Source: an uncultured Phascolarctobacterium sp. (lineage in GTDB: Bacteria > Bacillota > Negativicutes > Acidaminococcales > Acidaminococcaceae). From it: 64,000 nt of DNA. Where the stretch lies: the NCBI GenBank assembly GCA_900547415.1, contig URGS01000002.1:44098-108097 (forward strand), in the 5' to 3' direction. The position numbers and the translations under genes are program-made. Shown piece by piece: positions 61,534 to 64,000 of this stretch; positions within the stretch are counted from its first letter, which is position 1; the number at the start of each line of letters is the position of its first letter. The notes below the pieces were generated by a model. The model worked only from the letters and a program-made list of their open reading frames with translations, had not been told where the DNA came from and did not search any database.

Positions 61534-62694
61534 TTGGTAGGCATACGATTAATTATTATTATGGCCATCGTTGGTGGCCTTATCGCCTATATTTCAGATA
61601 AGATGGGCAGTAAAATAGGCAAGAAGAGAATGTCCATCTTTGGCCTTAGGCCCAAGCATACATCTATTTTGCTGACTGTGCTCAGCGGTATTGTTATTTC
61701 CGTACTGACTATTATAGTTATGGCCATAGCTTCACAAAGTGCACGTACGGCTCTTTTTGGTATGGATAAGCTGCAAAAGGAGCTACGTCAACTCAATAAG
61801 GACAAGGTTGTTGCTGCAGAGGCACTTTCCTCTGCTAAGCTTCAGGTAGATGAGCAGAACAAACTTATTGGTCAGCTAGATGAAAAAATAAAGGAAAGTA
61901 CTGCTCGTAATAGCGCCATTGAGCAGAAGCTGACCAGCATGAACGAAAAGTACATTCTGGCTCAGAATGAGGTTCAGGCACTTAGTGAGGCCAGAACAAG
62001 GCTTAACGCTGAAATTACTGCGTTGGAGGAAACAACCAAGGAGCTTCGTAAGGGCATTATCAGTATGCGTGAGGGACAGGTTTTCTACCGTACTGGTGAG
62101 GTTATCTATGCTGGTGTTATGCATGGCGGACTTAGCCACGAGGAAAATATTGTCCAGGTAAATTGGCTTTTACACAGTGCCAATGGTGCTGCTTTGCAGC
62201 GTCTTAGTATGGAGCAAAATAAGGAACAGCCTTTGCAGGCAATCTGGATTGCTCAGAGCATTGTAGACGAGGCTGTGGCTATGCTGGACCAAAGCAAGGG
62301 CAATATGTTTTTCCGCGTTCGCGCTGTTGCCAATGTAATTGTTGGCGAGCTGGCGATTTGTGATATTGAGGTTACAGAGAATCAATTCATTTATCCTGAC
62401 GACAGCCTTATTTACAGTGAGGACTATGATTTAAACGGCAAAGATATTAGCTATGAGAATGTAATTATGTCCTTCCTCTATCATATTAACGTAGAAGCTG
62501 TAAAGGCAGGCGTTCTGCCTGATCCTCTGACCGGAAAGGTAGGCAATATTGATGCTGCAACTATGATTGAATGCAGCAATGAAATCAGGGAAACTAAGGG
62601 TAAGTTTACTCTTAAAGCTTACGCTGATGGTGATATTACTACTGCCGGCCCTGTTCGTGTACGTATGGAGGTAGTTCCTAGAGATGACGACTAA
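61534..62694 (+). CDS. DUF3084 membrane protein with a coiled coil
   Basis: 386 residues from a TTG start with an AAGGAGGTGA site. Two membrane segments (about 2-22 and 46-68), then a coiled coil (about 75-175, LQKELRQLNKDKVVAAEALSSAKL), then a mixed alpha/beta domain. It resembles DUF3084 proteins of cyanobacteria and Firmicutes, of unknown function. Location after the lptB-lptF pair suggests an envelope role. It overlaps the next gene by 11 bases. Confidence 0.8.
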   Translation: MVGIRLIIIMAIVGGLIAYISDKMGSKIGKKRMSIFGLRPKHTSILLTVLSGIVISVLTIIVMAIASQSARTALFGMDKLQKELRQLNKDKVVAAEALSSAKLQVDEQNKLIGQLDEKIKESTARNSAIEQKLTSMNEKYILAQNEVQALSEARTRLNAEITALEETTKELRKGIISMREGQVFYRTGEVIYAGVMHGGLSHEENIVQVNWLLHSANGAALQRLSMEQNKEQPLQAIWIAQSIVDEAVAMLDQSKGNMFFRVRAVANVIVGELAICDIEVTENQFIYPDDSLIYSEDYDLNGKDISYENVIMSFLYHINVEAVKAGVLPDPLTGKVGNIDAATMIECSNEIRETKGKFTLKAYADGDITTAGPVRVRMEVVPRDDD

Positions 62695-63091
62695 ACTATT
62701 GGGAATTGATCCTGGGCGAAGCAAAACAGGACTTGCTTTAACCGATGAGCAGGGAAAAATTCTAGCGCTGCATATAGCATCTACTTCAGAGATGCGTCGG
62801 GAGCTGGCGGATTTTGTAGGAACTGCATCAATCAAAGCCATTATTATGGGTGATGGAACCAATAGTCAAGTTATTATGAATGACGTGGCAGCTGTTTTTC
62901 CGCAGCTGCCATTACATTTAATTGGCGAAGCTCATAGTACTGAAGAGGCGAGAAGCCTGTATTGGGAGGAAAATTCACCTACAGGCTGGCGCCGATTAGT
63001 GCCTTTAGGCATGTTGGTTCCTGACGAGCCCTTAGATGCCTATGCTGCAGTGGTGCAGATAAGACGATGGCTTAAAAATCAAGACCGTTGA
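62684..63091 (+). CDS. YqgF/RuvX-like RNase H-fold protein
   Basis: 135 residues. The first strand is LLGIDPGRSKTGLAL (metal-binding Asp), with EAHSTEEAR in the middle and DAYAAVVQIRRWL at the end providing the other acidic residues expected of the YqgF/RuvX fold. RuvX acts in pre-16S rRNA processing; Holliday-junction activity has also been proposed. This sequence diverges from typical RuvX, so the substrate is uncertain. It overlaps the DUF3084 gene. Confidence 0.75.
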   Translation: MTTKLLGIDPGRSKTGLALTDEQGKILALHIASTSEMRRELADFVGTASIKAIIMGDGTNSQVIMNDVAAVFPQLPLHLIGEAHSTEEARSLYWEENSPTGWRRLVPLGMLVPDEPLDAYAAVVQIRRWLKNQDR

Positions 63092-63123
63092 TGGAATGAA
63101 ATATATAAAAATAGGAGAATTGA

Positions 63124-63756
63124 ATGGAAGCACTAACCAAATTATCTTGCGAGGAATTTTTAGAGAAGCTTGCCTCTGGCAATCCAACTCCTGGTGGCGG
63201 TGGCGGAGCTGCTGTGGCCGGAGCGTTAGCAGCAGCTTTATCCTCCATGGTTGCCAATATTACCGTAGGTAAAGAAAAATTTGCAGAACAGGAGCAGGAG
63301 GTACAAGAGCTGCTGCAGTCTGCAGAAACATTGCGTCAAAGGCTTTTGAAGCTTGTAGATGCAGATGCTGCCGTATTTGACAGCTTTATGGCATGCTATA
63401 AACTGCCCAAGAATACTGACGAGGAAAAGCAGGCTAGAACCCAAGCTATCAGAAATGCGGCAAAGCAGGCTGCTGAGGTTCCTTTTTCTGCGGCTCAGGC
63501 TTGCCTTGAGGTATTGAGAGTTGCTGTAAGAATAGTAGAAATAGGCAATCCTAATGTGATTACTGATGGGACCATTAGTGCGCTGCTGGCAAGAGCAGCT
63601 ATGCGCAGTGAATTCTATAATGTACGTATTAATTTAGGCCTGACAAAGGACGATTCGTATAATGCAGAGCTGTTAGCCAAGCTTGCTGCTATGGAAAAAG
63701 AAGCCTTGGCTTTGGAAAATAAGGCTTTACAGACTACGGATGTTGCTATAGATTAA
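63124..63756 (+). CDS. Cyclodeaminase/cyclohydrolase family protein (FTCD_C, FchA-like)
   Basis: 210 residues, all-helical. The family hallmark is SGNPTPGGGGGAAVAGALAAAL at the start, followed by LVDADAAVFDSFM and GNPNVITDGTISALLARAA. Members are formiminotetrahydrofolate cyclodeaminases or methenyltetrahydrofolate cyclohydrolases of one-carbon metabolism. There is no formiminotransferase domain and no folate gene beside it, so which reaction it performs is open. Confidence 0.88.
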   Translation: MEALTKLSCEEFLEKLASGNPTPGGGGGAAVAGALAAALSSMVANITVGKEKFAEQEQEVQELLQSAETLRQRLLKLVDADAAVFDSFMACYKLPKNTDEEKQARTQAIRNAAKQAAEVPFSAAQACLEVLRVAVRIVEIGNPNVITDGTISALLARAAMRSEFYNVRINLGLTKDDSYNAELLAKLAAMEKEALALENKALQTTDVAID

Positions 63757-63761
63757 AAAGC

Positions 63762-63790
63762 TTGACGTAAAAAGAATTTTAACGTATAAT
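63762..63790 (+). promoter_or_regulatory. Promoter of tRNA-Ser
   Basis: TTGACG (63762-63767), 17-bp spacer, TATAAT (63785-63790), ten bases before the mature tRNA. Confidence 0.85.
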
Positions 63791-63800
63791 AGTCCCGTAT

Positions 63801-63889
63801 GGAAAGGTGGCCGAGTGGTTGAAGGCTCTAGTCTTGAAAACTAGCGAGGTTAATAGCCTCCGTGGGTTCGAATCCCACCCTTTCCGCCA
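63801..63889 (+). tRNA. tRNA-Ser, anticodon UGA
   Basis: Seven-base acceptor stem (GGAAAGG with CCTTTCC), D-arm GGCCGAGTGG, anticodon TGA within CTTGAAA, a long variable arm typical of class II tRNAs, T-loop GGTTCGAATCC, and an encoded CCA after discriminator G. Confidence 0.97.
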
Positions 63890-63913
63890 TTTATTGCCAG
63901 CTAAGTAGCTCAT

Positions 63914-63947
63914 ATTGGCGTAGGAGTCTCCTACGCCAATTATTTTT
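63914..63947 (+). terminator. Terminator after tRNA-Ser
   Basis: Twelve-base perfect arms (63914-63925 and 63929-63940) with a three-base loop, then TATTTTT. Confidence 0.85.
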
Positions 63948-63953
63948 GTATAT

Positions 63954-63980
63954 AGAAAACCCCGCGTTAGACGCGGGGTT
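63954..63980 (-). terminator. Terminator of a convergent gene beyond the window
   Basis: Ten-base perfect arms AACCCCGCGT and ACGCGGGGTT. The T-run follows on the minus strand, so it probably ends a leftward gene lying past 64000. Confidence 0.5.
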
Positions 63981-64000
63981 CAAAAAAGCTTAAGCGTTCC

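Noticed and set aside
1..64000. CRISPR arrays, insertion sequences, prophage or integron signals
   Set aside because: No regularly spaced repeats, transposase or integrase motifs, or attachment-site duplications were seen; the window is compact core-type sequence.

Overview
The window looks like chromosomal DNA of a diderm Firmicute of the class Negativicutes. This is an inference from gene content: Firmicute-type genes (LCP protein, FakA/FakB pair, CIRCE/HrcA operator, Mbl/MreB, TTG/GTG starts with strong GGAGG ribosome sites) sit beside a complete lipid A, Kdo and LPS-transport pathway, BamA, TamB, TolC and an Mla system. An Acidaminococcaceae-like genome (for example Phascolarctobacterium) is a reasonable guess that the sequence alone cannot prove. 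Every gene I can support is on the + strand. I see no insertion sequence, prophage, CRISPR array or rRNA.

Layout. 1-7.1 kb: end of an LCP cell-wall ligase gene, FakB and FakA, a Fur/PerR-type regulator, a WalJ-type metallo-hydrolase, HtrA and RlmH. 7.4-8.0 kb: an hsp20 gene whose promoter is overlapped by a CIRCE element. 8.2-12 kb: a type II secretion/type IV pilus-like cluster (GspF/PilC, one major-type pilin, three minor pilin-like proteins, one PilX-like protein with a bactofilin-like tail), preceded by an 18-bp palindrome. 12.2-14.5 kb: WecA/TagO and WecB. 14.6-21.5 kb: the F-type ATP synthase operon. Here the delta subunit survives only as its C-terminal domain, fused in frame to the N-terminus of alpha. 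21.7-26.3 kb: a small unknown protein, MurA, MreB/Mbl, a secreted AMIN-phosphodiester glycosidase protein and a tiny exported lipoyl-like protein.

26.4-63 kb is essentially an envelope supercluster: an S55 peptidase-like protein, MlaE-MlaF-MlaD (MlaD carries a C-terminal beta-barrel), TolC, TamB, a short sigma factor, an unknown single-pass membrane protein, BamA with three POTRA domains, an unknown exported barrel-like protein, three consecutive OmpH/Skp-type proteins (two are lipoproteins), LpxD, LpxL-like, LpxC, FabZ, LpxA, LpxI, LpxB, MsbA, a WaaA-LpxK fusion, KdsB, KdsA, KdsD, KdsC, a second LpxL-like enzyme, LptC, LptA, LptB and one LptF/G permease. DUF3084 and YqgF-like genes overlap or closely follow this run. 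The last genes are a cyclodeaminase-family protein and tRNA-Ser(UGA).

How it works together: LpxA, C, D, I, B and K build the Kdo2-lipid A core with WaaA and the Kds enzymes. MsbA flips it, and LptBFG-C-A moves it toward the outer membrane (LptD is not in the window). BamA with the OmpH chaperones assembles outer-membrane proteins, and the Mla proteins and TamB handle phospholipid. The strongest unusual signals are the delta-alpha ATP synthase fusion, a shared palindromic operator before the mla operon and tolC, the unknown genes flanking bamA, and the mini lipoyl-domain exported protein.
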